64,000 nt of DNA from Bacterioplanoides pacificum (GCF_042648445.1 NZ_JBHRYB010000001.1:186001-250000), one strand, 5' to 3'. Shown: positions 17,374 through 27,176, counted from the stretch's first letter. Numbers and translations: made by a program. The notes: generated by a model from the letters alone, not told the origin.

Positions 17374-19020
17374 ATGACGATGGATATCAAGGTGTTCCGC
17401 CCGCAAACATTGGCTCATACAGCCGCTTACCGCCGCGGCATCGCCTGGTTGCTGAGTGCCTGGCTGCTGACTGGCTGTGCCACAAGCGGACCGCAGCCAA
17501 AGTCCGGCGAGGCGCAAAAAACGGAAAAAGCCGTGTTATTAACGGCCGACGAGGTACCGCGCACTGCTCGTTTGTTCGACCCGCAACAGTTATTACCGGC
17601 ACTGGATAATGGCCGGGGGGATGAGGTACAACGCTTTGATGTGTCGGCGCGGCAGGTACCGGCGCAGGCATTTTTTGCCAGCCTGGTGGACGGCACCGAT
17701 CAGAATCTGGTGATACACCCCCAGGTCAGTGGCGAAATTTCACTGAATATTAAAAATGTGACGCTGGCTGAAGCCCTGGCCGCGGTGCGGGATATTTATG
17801 GTTATGATTTTGTTGTATCCGACTACGGTATTCAGATTTTACCAAGCCAGCAACAAACCCGGATTTATCCGATTAATTACCTCAACGTAAAACGTAAAGG
17901 TAATTCCGGCATGCGGGTCAGCAGTGGTCAGGTCAGTAGCACGACCACCAATAATAACAGCAACAGTAATAATAACCGCAGCAGTCAGAGCACTACACAA
18001 ACGGTGAATACCGCCCGGGTGGACACGGAATCCGGCAGTGATTTCTGGAGCAATCTGCGCGCCACTCTGGAGATGATGATCAGTGCCGAGGCGGATGCTC
18101 AGGTGGTGGTGGATGCGCATGCCGGGATGGTCATTGCCAAGGGATTACCGAAAACCCTGAACACCATTAAAACCTATCTTGACCGGGCGGAACTGAGTGT
18201 ACAGAAACAGGTTCTGATCGAAGCTAAAATTGTGGAAGTCACATTAAATGATGGTTTTCAGTCGGGAATTAACTGGAATACGTTATCGGCGCGCAGTAAC
18301 CGTAATTCCTGGGATGGCGCGCTGAGTTCCGAAGCACTCTTTAACGAAGACCGCATCGCCGGTATTTTTTCACTGAACTTTAATGTTGGTGATTTCGCCG
18401 GAGCGTTACAGCTGCTGGAAACTCAGGGTGACGTTAAGGTGTTATCCAGTCCGCGTATTGCCACGGTTAATAATCAGAAAGCGGTGATTAAAGTGGGCAG
18501 TGATGAGTTTTTTGTGACAGAAGTGACCAATAACACCACAACCTCAACCACGGGGACAACTGAAGCTCCGGAAATTGAACTGACGCCATTTTTCTCCGGC
18601 ATCGCTCTGGATGTGACCCCTCAGGTGGGGGAAACCGACGAGGTCATTCTGCACGTTCATCCCACGGTAACGGAAGTGGAAGAACGTATTAAAACCATTG
18701 AACTAGGCAGCAGCGATTACAACTTACCGCTGGCTTTCAGCCGGGTGCGGGAAACCGACTCCATCGTTAAAGCCCGTTCCGGACAAATTGTGGTTATTGG
18801 TGGCCTGATGCAGAACCGCCAGGAAGTCATTACTGCCGGGTTACCTTTGTTAAAAGATATTCCACTACTGGGGTGGTTGTTCCGTCAGGAACGCAAGCAG
18901 GTGCTGCAAAGTGAACTGGTTATTTTATTGCAACCACGGGTTACCGGCTCCGGCATCTCGCAGCAGCAGATTGAGCAGTTAAATCAACGTTATTCCGATG
19001 TGTTATTACAGGAGGGATGA
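17374..19020 (+). CDS. mshL: MSHA secretin MshL (outer-membrane lipoprotein)
   Basis: This 548-aa protein builds the outer-membrane channel through which the pilus leaves. It has a lipoprotein signal with lipobox LLTGC. A secretin N-domain (~95-170) is followed by a Ser/Thr/Asn-rich insert at ~190-215, the N1-type repeat, and the C-terminal beta-barrel secretin core with VLSSPRIATVNNQKAVIKVG and DIPLLGWLF. The last codons overlap mshM. Confidence 0.95.
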   Translation: MTMDIKVFRPQTLAHTAAYRRGIAWLLSAWLLTGCATSGPQPKSGEAQKTEKAVLLTADEVPRTARLFDPQQLLPALDNGRGDEVQRFDVSARQVPAQAFFASLVDGTDQNLVIHPQVSGEISLNIKNVTLAEALAAVRDIYGYDFVVSDYGIQILPSQQQTRIYPINYLNVKRKGNSGMRVSSGQVSSTTTNNNSNSNNNRSSQSTTQTVNTARVDTESGSDFWSNLRATLEMMISAEADAQVVVDAHAGMVIAKGLPKTLNTIKTYLDRAELSVQKQVLIEAKIVEVTLNDGFQSGINWNTLSARSNRNSWDGALSSEALFNEDRIAGIFSLNFNVGDFAGALQLLETQGDVKVLSSPRIATVNNQKAVIKVGSDEFFVTEVTNNTTTSTTGTTEAPEIELTPFFSGIALDVTPQVGETDEVILHVHPTVTEVEERIKTIELGSSDYNLPLAFSRVRETDSIVKARSGQIVVIGGLMQNRQEVITAGLPLLKDIPLLGWLFRQERKQVLQSELVILLQPRVTGSGISQQQIEQLNQRYSDVLLQEG

Positions 19021-19928
19021 TGGAAGCACTGCAACTGGCGGATGCCTGCTCACGTTATTACGGCCTGGCCCGGACGCCGTTCGGACTGACGCCGGATACG
19101 GGGTTTTATGTCGATTTACCCAGTCAGCAACAGGCGTTTTCAATGCTGCAGTTTGCACTGGCATCCGGTGAAGGTTTTATCAAAGTCAGTGGCGAAGTCG
19201 GTACCGGCAAAACCCTGCTGTGCCGGCGCCTGTTAAACAGCCTGGAGCAACAGGGAGTGCGCACTGCGTATATTCCGAACCCGGCAGTGGATACTGAAGC
19301 CTTGTGGCATTTAATCGCCGCGGAATTTGAACTGGATGCCAGCACCCTCGACCAGACCCGGTTACGTGCGGCGGTCGAACAGTTTTTATTAACTCAGGCG
19401 CAGCGGCAACAGGCGGTGGTGTTAATTATCGATGAAGCGCAATCCATGCCGGACAATACTCTGGAAGCATTGCGGCTGATTTCTAACTTGGAAACGGAAC
19501 AACAGAAGCTGATTCAGATCGTGTTATTTGGCCAGCCGGAACTGGATGAAAAACTGGCTCAGCCCCATTTACGCCAGTTGTATCAGCGTATTACCTCATC
19601 TGCCCGGCTTAAGCCGCTGACCGATCACAACAGTCTTGCTTTGTATCTGCAGCAGCGCATGTGTCTGGCAGGTTACACCGGTCTGCCGGCATTCAGTCAT
19701 AAAGCCATTCGCCGTTTGTGGCAGGCCACCCGCGGAGTGCCACGGCTGGTCAATATCATTGCCAATAAAGCACTGCTGGTGGGCTATGGTGCCGGGGTGC
19801 GTCAGCTGGAGGCGCAACATATTGAGCTGGCCATTGCCGATACCGAGTTTGCCTGCCCGCCTGATAAGCGCTTACCAGGCTGGCCTTATTTACTGATCGT
19901 TATTGTCATTGCGCTGGTGTGTTTATGA
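19017..19928 (+). CDS. mshM: MSHA biogenesis ATPase MshM (ExeA-like AAA)
   Basis: This 303-aa AAA protein shows Walker A GEVGTGKT and Walker B VVLIIDEAQ, the N-terminal family motif YYGLARTPFGLTPD, and a single C-terminal membrane helix (PYLLIVIVIALVCL). ExeA-type proteins help secretin assembly through peptidoglycan. Two adjacent ATGs (19017, 19020) follow AGGAGGG; the second has better spacing. Its stop overlaps the mshN start. Confidence 0.92.
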   Translation: MMEALQLADACSRYYGLARTPFGLTPDTGFYVDLPSQQQAFSMLQFALASGEGFIKVSGEVGTGKTLLCRRLLNSLEQQGVRTAYIPNPAVDTEALWHLIAAEFELDASTLDQTRLRAAVEQFLLTQAQRQQAVVLIIDEAQSMPDNTLEALRLISNLETEQQKLIQIVLFGQPELDEKLAQPHLRQLYQRITSSARLKPLTDHNSLALYLQQRMCLAGYTGLPAFSHKAIRRLWQATRGVPRLVNIIANKALLVGYGAGVRQLEAQHIELAIADTEFACPPDKRLPGWPYLLIVIVIALVCL

Positions 19929-20806
19929 GTCTGGTGCATCAGGTATTAAAAGAGATCGACCAGCGTAGCGGGCAAACCCCGGATATTCCGCCAGCATTGC
20001 GTTATCCGCAACAAGAGTCTGTGTCTGTCGTTGGCTGGTCGCTGGCGCTGCTATTGCTGCTGATAATTTTGAGTGCAGCCTGGTATTTCTGGCCAGCGGC
20101 ACCAGAAAAAACCGCGCCACCGGTGCCTCCCGGTCAGGTGGATGTGACCAAGCCGGGCGTGCTTAAGCAACCGTCGGTGGCGCCGCAGCAGGTGCGGCCG
20201 TTCAGCGAAACCCGGGTGGCTCCGCCACTGGTTAAAACCCTGAAAGAACCTCAGGTCAGCGCAGGCCAGACAACCGCGGCTGCTGAACAGCAAGCGGCGC
20301 TTGTGGTTGAACCTCAGCTAACCATTCATCGCCCGAATCAGCAGCTACAGCAGGATTATCTGCAGATCATCCGTGCTATGCGGGCTGCGGACTGGCCGCT
20401 GGCGGAGCAGTACAACAACGCGTTATTAACAAACGACAAGCTGACCAGTGCATTACGACAAAAAGCATTAACCAATAAAGCGCGGATTTTTCTTGAGCAG
20501 AAACGCTATGAAGAATTTAAACAGTTTTATTACAGCCAGCGCGATAATCAGAACGAACAATGGTTAGCAACCGTGGCTCCCGGGTTACACATTGTTGGTG
20601 CTTATAAAGAGGCGGTGGACAGTTATCGCCGGCTCAGTCAGCTGCAGCCAGGGGTGGCTAACTGGCCAATTGCGATGGCTGTTGCGCTGGAGCAGAACCA
20701 GCAGATTGACCCGGCACGGCAGGTTCTGGAAAACGTGTTACAGCAATATTCATTATCCGGGACTCAACAACGCTGGATAGAGCAAAAGCTTGCAAGGCCG
20801 AGGTAG
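19925..20806 (+). CDS. mshN: MSHA biogenesis protein MshN (TPR-like, membrane-anchored)
   Basis: This 293-aa protein begins SLVHQVLKEIDQR, the usual MshN opening. A membrane helix follows at ~38-58, then a Pro/Gln-rich linker, and an alpha-helical TPR-like C-terminal half. The start ATG at 19925 overlaps the mshM stop (ATGA). Its role in pilus assembly is not well defined in the family. Confidence 0.85.
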   Translation: MSLVHQVLKEIDQRSGQTPDIPPALRYPQQESVSVVGWSLALLLLLIILSAAWYFWPAAPEKTAPPVPPGQVDVTKPGVLKQPSVAPQQVRPFSETRVAPPLVKTLKEPQVSAGQTTAAAEQQAALVVEPQLTIHRPNQQLQQDYLQIIRAMRAADWPLAEQYNNALLTNDKLTSALRQKALTNKARIFLEQKRYEEFKQFYYSQRDNQNEQWLATVAPGLHIVGAYKEAVDSYRRLSQLQPGVANWPIAMAVALEQNQQIDPARQVLENVLQQYSLSGTQQRWIEQKLARPR

Positions 20807-20809
20807 CTG

Positions 20810-22510
20810 ATGGAATCGCGAAAAAAAGTACGCGTTGGCGATTTATTAATGGAAAAAGGCCTGATCAGTGAAGAGCAGCTGATGCAGGCGTTAGCAGAAC
20901 AGAAAAAAACCGGCAAAAAAATTGGTCGCGCTATTACCGATCTTGGCTATGTGCGTGAAGATCAGTTATTACAGGCGTTATCCGATTATTTTCACTACCC
21001 CTTTATTGAACTGGCGCGGTTTAAAATCCGTACTGAGCTGGTGCAGTTATTACCAGAAACCCAGGCACGACGGTTTCGTTCTGTGGTGTTAGCTGAAGAA
21101 CAGGATGGGTTGTTGGTCGGTATGGCCGACCCGATGGATCTGATGACCATCGATGACCTGCAGCGAACTTTAAAAAAACCGGTACTGCCGGCCTTTGTTC
21201 GTGAGCAGGAACTATTGACGGTGCTCGACTCTGTGTATCGCCGTCAGGAGCAGATGGCCAGTATTGCCGGCGAGCTGGAAGGTGAACTACAAAGCAGCGA
21301 CTTTGATATTTCCGAAATGGCGTTATCGTCCGATACCAGTGAAGCGCCGGTGGTACGGTTATTACAAAATCTGTTTGAGGATGCGGTTCAGGTTCAGGCG
21401 TCGGACATTCATATTGAACCGGAAGAAAATCAGCTGCGTATTCGTTTACGGGTAGACGGTGAATTGCAGGAGCAGGTGGTTAAAGAGCGGCGGGTAGCTT
21501 CGGCGCTGGTATCGCGGTTAAAAATTATGTCTGGCCTGGATATCTCAGAAAAACGTCTGCCACAGGATGGTCGTTTTAATATCCGTGTCAGTCAGCGCAG
21601 TATTGATGTGCGCCTGGCTACCATGCCGGTACAGTTTGGCGAGGCGGTGGTCATGCGTTTGCTGGACCAAAGCGCCGGTATTCTCAGTATGGAAGTGTTA
21701 GGAATGCCAGCGGAATTACGTCAGCGTTTTGATCATCTGATACATCGTCCACACGGACTGGTGCTGGTTACCGGGCCGACCGGTAGCGGTAAAACCACCA
21801 CCCTGTACGCCGCATTAACATCGCTGAATACTGCGGAAAAGAAAATCATCACCGCAGAAGACCCGATTGAATATCGGTTGCCTCGTATTAATCAGGTGCA
21901 GGTTAATCCTAAAGTCGGGCTGGAATTTGCGACCGTATTGCGGGCGGCATTACGGCATGACCCGGACATTGTATTAGTAGGGGAAATGCGTGATCACGAA
22001 ACCGCAGAAATCGGTTTGCGTGCCGCCATGACCGGCCATATGGTGTTATCGACATTACACACCAATGATTCCGCTTCCGCCGCAGCACGGTTGCTGGATA
22101 TGGGGGTGGATCATTATCTGGTGGCTTCGTCCTTACGGGCGGTGGTTGCACAACGGTTAATCAAACGTTTATGCCCACACTGCCAGCAACCACATCAGCT
22201 GGAAGCACAGGAGAAGGCCTGGTTGCAGGGCATGGAGGCGGCGGCATGCAGCGACTCTTATCTCGAGGGGCGGGGTTGTCACCATTGTCATAACAGTGGT
22301 TACCACGGCCGTATTGGTATTTATGAATTGCTGGAAATCACTCCGGAATTATTAACCTGTTTGCGCCGTCAGGATGCTCAGGGCTTTGCCGAAGCTGCTG
22401 CCCGGGCGCCGGGGTTCCGGCCGCTGGCATTATCAGCGCTGGATTATGCACGTGCCGGAATTACCTCGCTGGATGAGGTGTTCCGGGTTGCCGCAACGCT
22501 GGAAGAATAG
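20810..22510 (+). CDS. mshE: MSHA pilus extension ATPase MshE (GspE/PilB family)
   Basis: This 566-aa hexameric ATPase powers pilus extension. It has an N-terminal GspE_N domain beginning VRVGDLLMEKGLI, a second regulatory region that in MshE of Vibrio binds cyclic-di-GMP, Walker A GPTGSGKTT, the Asp box ITAEDPIEYRL, Walker B-like VLVGEMRDHET and His box STLHTNDS. A tetracysteine zinc motif (CPHC...CHHC) is near the C-terminus. It has full length and follows mshN after 3 nt. Confidence 0.95.
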   Translation: MESRKKVRVGDLLMEKGLISEEQLMQALAEQKKTGKKIGRAITDLGYVREDQLLQALSDYFHYPFIELARFKIRTELVQLLPETQARRFRSVVLAEEQDGLLVGMADPMDLMTIDDLQRTLKKPVLPAFVREQELLTVLDSVYRRQEQMASIAGELEGELQSSDFDISEMALSSDTSEAPVVRLLQNLFEDAVQVQASDIHIEPEENQLRIRLRVDGELQEQVVKERRVASALVSRLKIMSGLDISEKRLPQDGRFNIRVSQRSIDVRLATMPVQFGEAVVMRLLDQSAGILSMEVLGMPAELRQRFDHLIHRPHGLVLVTGPTGSGKTTTLYAALTSLNTAEKKIITAEDPIEYRLPRINQVQVNPKVGLEFATVLRAALRHDPDIVLVGEMRDHETAEIGLRAAMTGHMVLSTLHTNDSASAAARLLDMGVDHYLVASSLRAVVAQRLIKRLCPHCQQPHQLEAQEKAWLQGMEAAACSDSYLEGRGCHHCHNSGYHGRIGIYELLEITPELLTCLRRQDAQGFAEAAARAPGFRPLALSALDYARAGITSLDEVFRVAATLEE

Positions 22511-22512
22511 CC

Positions 22513-23727
22513 ATGGATTTTTTGTATCGTGGCCGTGACGCCAGTGGCAATAAAGTGGACGGTACGATTTCAGCGATGAACAGTAATGCTGCTCAGATAA
22601 GCCTGGAGCAGCGTGGCATCGTGGTGGTTGGCCTGGAACAAACCCAGGTTCAGGCGACGCCGGAAAATAAACAATGGTCCTTATTCCGCCAGCGTATTAA
22701 TGCCGAAGAAAGAATTCTGCTGACGCGCCAGCTGTATGCCCTGACCAAAGCCGGTATTCCGATATTACGTGCCCTGAACGGATTGATGGAATCCGGCAAT
22801 AATGCCAGCTTAAAAACAGTATTACGCGGAATTTCAGACTCGTTGGTTGCAGGGTCTGATTTATCCACTGCGTTTCGCCAGTACCCGGAGGTCTTTTCAC
22901 CGATTTATATCAGCATGATTCACATTGGTGAAACCACCGGTAAGCTGGATGACGCCTTGCTTAAACTAATCGCTCACCTGGAGATGGAACGCGAAACCCG
23001 CAAGCGGATAAAAGCGGCGTTGCGTTACCCGCTGATGGTCATCAGTGCCATCAGTGTGGCTATGGTGGTGATCACCTTATTTGTTATTCCCAGTTTTACC
23101 AGTGTGTTTAACAAGTTGGGTGCTGATTTACCGGTTGCCACCCAGATCTTGATTGCTGTATCTGATTTTATGCAGCACTGGTGGCATCTGTTGGCTGCCG
23201 TGCTGGCAGCAACTTTTTTGGGGTTGCGACAGTATATTAAAACCGATAACGGCGCTTTGTGGTGGGATCGGAAAAAACTGAAAATTCCGTTAATCGGCAG
23301 TATTTTTGAGCGCATTGCGTTATCCCGTTTTTCCCGTTCGTTTGCCATGATGATGGCTGCGGGGGTGCCGGTACTGCAATGTTTAGCGGTGGTCAGTGAC
23401 AGTGTGGGTAATCGCTTTATTGGTCGTGCGGTTAACGGCATGTTATCCGGCGTGGAACGTGGTGACCGGTTAACCAATACCGCTTCCGCCACCGGATTGT
23501 TTACGCCACTGGTATTACAGATGCTGGCAGTCGGGGAAGAAACCGGTGCCGTGGATAAGTTGCTGGATGATGTTGCTGATTTTTATGATCAGGAAGTGGA
23601 CTACGAATTAAAACAACTGGCAGACGCAATTGAACCATTATTACTGGCATTTCTTGGTGCTCTGGTGCTGGTGCTGGCACTGGGGGTATTTTTGCCGATC
23701 TGGGAATTGGGTTCTGCGATTCGTTAA
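22513..23727 (+). CDS. mshG: MSHA inner-membrane platform protein MshG (GspF/PilC family)
   Basis: This 404-aa polytopic protein has two GspF repeats, each ending in membrane helices (~170-192, ~215-235 and ~375-398). The family signature YPLMVISAISVAMVVI is present, and the N-terminus reads FLYRGRDASGNKVDG. It couples the MshE motor to pilin assembly. It lies 2 nt after mshE. A 119-bp gap follows. Confidence 0.95.
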   Translation: MDFLYRGRDASGNKVDGTISAMNSNAAQISLEQRGIVVVGLEQTQVQATPENKQWSLFRQRINAEERILLTRQLYALTKAGIPILRALNGLMESGNNASLKTVLRGISDSLVAGSDLSTAFRQYPEVFSPIYISMIHIGETTGKLDDALLKLIAHLEMERETRKRIKAALRYPLMVISAISVAMVVITLFVIPSFTSVFNKLGADLPVATQILIAVSDFMQHWWHLLAAVLAATFLGLRQYIKTDNGALWWDRKKLKIPLIGSIFERIALSRFSRSFAMMMAAGVPVLQCLAVVSDSVGNRFIGRAVNGMLSGVERGDRLTNTASATGLFTPLVLQMLAVGEETGAVDKLLDDVADFYDQEVDYELKQLADAIEPLLLAFLGALVLVLALGVFLPIWELGSAIR

Positions 23728-23846
23728 GGCGATACAAAGCCCGACCTGAGTCATGAAATGTAGCTATTTGTTTGTGTCAATTCGTAATTTCAGCCCCGGA
23801 ATCCGGATTTTGATCTAGGGTTAAAGCAACGGAGGTGAGCAATCTG

Positions 23847-24467
23847 ATGTCAGTGGTAAGCGGCGAAACAATACCTTGGCGTCCCTCCGCTAAACTTTGT
23901 TGCGCTTCCGTTAATAAGCAGTGTGGTCTGGGGTTATTGCAGACCGTTGTAGCCTTGATGTTGTTGTCGCTGATGTTGGTCTTGGTTTTGTCACGTTTCC
24001 AGGCGGTGGTTGAAGATGCCAACGATGCGCGCTTAAAAGCGCTGGCCAGTGGTTTTCGTGCGGCGGTATTTCTCGCCCGTGAAACCTGGTTTGTACGTGG
24101 TCTGCAACAAGCGGGGCAACACGCGGGCGGCTCGCCTGGCTCCAGCCGCAGCGTGTGGATGTCTGACAGTGGCTGGCCGCAGCCCGGTGCAACGGCAGCG
24201 CCAGAGGTTATCAGCCATCAGGGTTGTGCGTTGTTGTGGCGTCATTTATTACAGAATAATGCGCCGGCGGTGATGGCCGTTGGTGCTGATAACGGGCAAC
24301 AAATCGAGGCCGGTGCTATAGCTGAAATACAGGCAGAAGCGGTACAGGGTATGTGCCGTTATTACTTAACAGATAAGCTGCTGGGTGGCGGTTTCAGTAC
24401 ACCGGGCAGTCAGCGATTTATTCAATACGATCCGTCCAGTGGGCGGGTAACTTGGCAAGTCCGATAA
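23847..24467 (+). CDS. Minor prepilin-like MSHA protein (MshB/MshF-like) with Gln at mature position 5
   Basis: The protein has 206 aa. I chose the start at ATG 23847, with GGAGGTGA 8 nt upstream. A leader of about 27 residues ends in CG, followed by LGLLQTVVALMLLSL, a pilin-like hydrophobic helix in which the usual Glu at mature residue 5 is Gln. After the helix, LKALASGFRAAVFLARETW resembles the MshB/MshF group, and the C-terminal part ends with a pilin-like IQYDPSSGRVTWQVR. It occupies the mshF/mshB slot just before the major pilin gene. Whether it is cleaved by prepilin peptidase is uncertain. Confidence 0.65.
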   Translation: MSVVSGETIPWRPSAKLCCASVNKQCGLGLLQTVVALMLLSLMLVLVLSRFQAVVEDANDARLKALASGFRAAVFLARETWFVRGLQQAGQHAGGSPGSSRSVWMSDSGWPQPGATAAPEVISHQGCALLWRHLLQNNAPAVMAVGADNGQQIEAGAIAEIQAEAVQGMCRYYLTDKLLGGGFSTPGSQRFIQYDPSSGRVTWQVR

Positions 24468-24487
24468 ATAATGGCAGGAGTCGGAAA

Positions 24488-24967
24488 ATGAAAAAACAAG
24501 CAGGTTTTACTTTGATTGAACTGATCATGGTAATTGTGATTCTGGGCGTGTTATCTGCGTTTGCATTACCCCGGTTTGCGGATCTGGGTGGTGAGGCCAG
24601 AACAGCAGCCATTCAGGGGGCTTTTGGTGCCGTAAAATCATCCGCCAATATTGCCCATGCTCAATGGCTGGCTGATGGTGGTAATGCAACCTCTGTTGTT
24701 CTTGAAGGTGAAACGATTGACCTGGTTAACGGTTACCCTCAGGCAATTGATATCACTGCAGCAACCACTACGGGTGGCATTCTGGAAGCGTCTCAGATAA
24801 CTGCTCAGGACTATACCATTGATGCAACCAACGCAGCCGCAACAGCTGCCGGAGTTATTCGTATTCGTGCCACCGGGGCTACGACTCCGGCTCAGTGTCA
24901 GGTTGAATACGATGCTGCAGATGCTAATGCCGCTCCGGTAATTACGATCACGGTCACAGGTTGTTAA
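24488..24967 (+). CDS. mshA: Major MSHA pilin MshA
   Basis: This 159-aa type IV prepilin has a short leader MKKQAG and then FTLIELIMVIVILGVLSAFA, with the key Glu5. The globular part ends with two cysteines (PAQCQ ... VTGC) that form the usual C-terminal disulfide loop. The start at ATG 24488 has AGGAG 7 nt upstream; a longer frame from 24452 is not needed. It is followed by four minor pilin genes. Confidence 0.92.
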   Translation: MKKQAGFTLIELIMVIVILGVLSAFALPRFADLGGEARTAAIQGAFGAVKSSANIAHAQWLADGGNATSVVLEGETIDLVNGYPQAIDITAATTTGGILEASQITAQDYTIDATNAAATAAGVIRIRATGATTPAQCQVEYDAADANAAPVITITVTGC

Positions 24968-24985
24968 TAACTGAGCCATCTGCTG

Positions 24986-25459
24986 ATGGATAAAGGTTTT
25001 ACTCTGGTTGAGCTGGTAATGGTGCTGATTATCCTTGGAATAGTCGCTGCTGTTACCAGCGCCCGCTTTTCTTCTCCGCAAAATTATTCTTCCCGGGTTA
25101 TTGCTGATCAGCTGTTAGCCAGCGCCCGATTAGCACAACAAACCGCGTTATCGCGCTCCGCCAGCGGCGATGTCACCATGCAACTGGCACGAACGGCTGA
25201 TAACTGGCGGCTGACTATCCGTGGTGGTACCACGATCGTCAGTGATATTGCTGCAGGTAATGAAAATATCCGTGCCGGCGTTGATTTAGCCGTCAGCTGT
25301 AATGCGTTGGCCAGCTTACCGTTATTATTATCTTATGATGGCAATGGTAACCTGCTCTCCGGGCAGAACACCCGGATCTGTATCCAGGATAATAACCGGG
25401 TACGGGAGTTGTGTATCAGTCGTGCAGGATATGCTTATGAAGGCCCGTGTGTTTTATAA
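24986..25459 (+). CDS. mshC: Minor pilin MshC (GspH/FimT-like)
   Basis: This 157-aa prepilin has an extremely short leader (MDKG) before FTLVELVMVLIILGIVAAV. The next segment SRVIADQLLASARLAQQTAL is typical of GspH/FimT minor pilins, which form the priming tip complex. Two C-terminal cysteines are visible. It overlaps mshD by 23 nt. Confidence 0.88.
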   Translation: MDKGFTLVELVMVLIILGIVAAVTSARFSSPQNYSSRVIADQLLASARLAQQTALSRSASGDVTMQLARTADNWRLTIRGGTTIVSDIAAGNENIRAGVDLAVSCNALASLPLLLSYDGNGNLLSGQNTRICIQDNNRVRELCISRAGYAYEGPCVL

Positions 25460-25967
25460 CGTCTGTAACCAAAAGCCGGCCACCCTGAAGCAACAGGGCC
25501 TGACGCTGGTGGAACTGGTGATCAGTATTGTGGTCATATCAATTGCGCTGACGGCGTTGTTATCGTCCTTTTCCGGCTCGGTTGGCCGCAGTGCCAATCC
25601 GATGTTGCAGAATAAAGCATCTTTATTAGCTCAGGCCTACCTGGATGAAATATTAGCTATGCGGTTTCAGGAAAACTCGCCGTTAGCAGGTGGAGCTGTT
25701 GCCGGTTGCAGTGTGAATGGTAGCGAAGCCGGAGAAAGCGGACGTGAGTTATTTGATGATGTTGACGACTATCATGGCCTGAACCAACAAGCTGCTTTTC
25801 TTGATGGTACCGTGGCAGAAAACTATAGCGGTTATCAGGTTGCGGTGTCCGTGAGTTGCCAGGATCAGAGTGGTGCCGCCACGACTGCCAGCAAACTGAT
25901 TGTATTAACTATTAGCGCTCCGGCGGGCCAGGTATTGCGCTTTTCGGCATTGCGTGGCAACTTCTGA
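25437..25967 (+). CDS. mshD: Minor pilin MshD (GspI/PilV-like)
   Basis: This 176-aa prepilin has a 21-residue leader ending QQG, then LTLVELVISIVVISIALTAL. The start at ATG 25437 has AGGA 7 nt upstream; the longer frame from 25302 lies inside mshC. The body contains KASLLAQAYLDEILAMRF, characteristic of the GspI/PilV class. It ends in TGATG with mshO. Confidence 0.88.
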   Translation: MKARVFYNVCNQKPATLKQQGLTLVELVISIVVISIALTALLSSFSGSVGRSANPMLQNKASLLAQAYLDEILAMRFQENSPLAGGAVAGCSVNGSEAGESGRELFDDVDDYHGLNQQAAFLDGTVAENYSGYQVAVSVSCQDQSGAATTASKLIVLTISAPAGQVLRFSALRGNF

Positions 25968-26785
25968 TGGCTGGCCGGCCGGGCAATACAGTCCTTCAGC
26001 AGCGGGGTTTTACCCTGGTCGAAATGGTGATGGTGATTGTCATCAGCGCCATTCTGGCGGTACTTGTCACTTCATTTATTTCGCGCTCAGCCCAGGGCCT
26101 GGTTGCTTCGTCACAGCGGCTGGAGCTGGCCAATAATGCCAACCTGATCAGTGAACGGATATCACGGGAAATTCGTTCTGCTTTACCCAATAGTGTGCGT
26201 ACCTTTGACGATGGCAATAATTCCTGTATCGAATTTGTTCCCATCATTAACAGTTCTGAATATTTAACCTTACCGGTGGCGGCAGCCGCGAATCAGTTTA
26301 CGGTTGTCGCTTTGCCGGCAGGCGGTAATACCGGGTTTGTGGCGGTGTATCCCAGCAGTGTGGCGCAAGTATATAACATCGGCAGTAACACTGTGACACA
26401 GGTACAGGCAAGTGCAGCGCCTGCTGTGGCTAACGTTCAGACCGTCTCCTTTGCCGGTGGCGCGAATGTGCGCTTTGATACACATTCGCCGACACACCGC
26501 TTTTATCTGACGGCGCAGCCGGTAGCGTTTTGTGAGGACACTAATGGCCGGGTGTGGCGTTATGTTGACTACGGTTTTCATGCCGACAGTCGTGCATTTT
26601 TGCCACCCGCAGTGGCTAACCGGGCTGTTGTTGGTGCTGGCCTGCAGCCTGGCAGCCTGAGTTTTAATTTATTGCCGGCGCAATTGCAGCGTAATGCCGT
26701 TGTGCGTATCAGTCTGACGGCACAATCCGCTGGCGGGGAGTCACTGGCCAGTGCGCAGGAGGTACAGTTGCGTAATGTACCTTAA
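25967..26785 (+). CDS. mshO: Minor pilin MshO (GspJ/PilW-like)
   Basis: The protein has 272 aa. The leader ends QQRG, followed by FTLVEMVMVIVISAILAVLV. It is larger than the other minor pilins, as is usual for the GspJ/PilW class, with a beta-rich C-terminal domain. The start codon shares one base with the mshD stop. The 3' end overlaps mshP by 11 nt. Confidence 0.88.
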   Translation: MAGRPGNTVLQQRGFTLVEMVMVIVISAILAVLVTSFISRSAQGLVASSQRLELANNANLISERISREIRSALPNSVRTFDDGNNSCIEFVPIINSSEYLTLPVAAAANQFTVVALPAGGNTGFVAVYPSSVAQVYNIGSNTVTQVQASAAPAVANVQTVSFAGGANVRFDTHSPTHRFYLTAQPVAFCEDTNGRVWRYVDYGFHADSRAFLPPAVANRAVVGAGLQPGSLSFNLLPAQLQRNAVVRISLTAQSAGGESLASAQEVQLRNVP

Positions 26786-27176
26786 ACAAAATCCGGCCGG
26801 GCAAAGGAGCCGTGGTTTCAGTTTGCCGGTTGCTGTTTTTATTGTGGTGATTTTATCGCTGGTTGCGTTGGCGGTGAACCGGTTATCTGAAACCGGCGCC
26901 CGCTCCTATGTCAAAACCCTGCTATCGACCCGGGCGTTTTATGCTGCAGAAAGTGGTTTGCAGTTAACCTTGCCGGAAGTATTAAATACTGTGTCTTGCA
27001 GTTGTGCCGGTGTGGCTGATATCCAGTTTACCGTTGCCGGGTTAAGCGGTTGCCAGGCAGAGATTAATTGTGATGACAGCCTGCTGGTGGCCGGCGAACG
27101 CTATTGCCAGATTGAAAGTCGTGGTCGTTGCCAGGGAGATGAAGCGCAACGTACGCTGGAGGTCAGGGTTAAATGA
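26775..27176 (+). CDS. mshP: MSHA minor pilin-like protein MshP (PilX-like)
   Basis: This 133-aa protein has ATG 26775 preceded by AGGAGGT 11 nt upstream. RG|FSLPVAVFIVVILSLVAL gives a prepilin-like helix without Glu at position 5, as is usual for PilX/MshP proteins. AFYAAESGLQ is a class signature. Several cysteines (CSCAG, CQAEINC, C) suggest disulfides. It overlaps mshQ as ATGA. Confidence 0.87.
   Translation: MYLKQNPAGQRSRGFSLPVAVFIVVILSLVALAVNRLSETGARSYVKTLLSTRAFYAAESGLQLTLPEVLNTVSCSCAGVADIQFTVAGLSGCQAEINCDDSLLVAGERYCQIESRGRCQGDEAQRTLEVRVK

Noticed and set aside
23025..23492. Minus-strand frame of 155 aa
   Set aside because: Antisense to mshG; no ribosome site or family resemblance.
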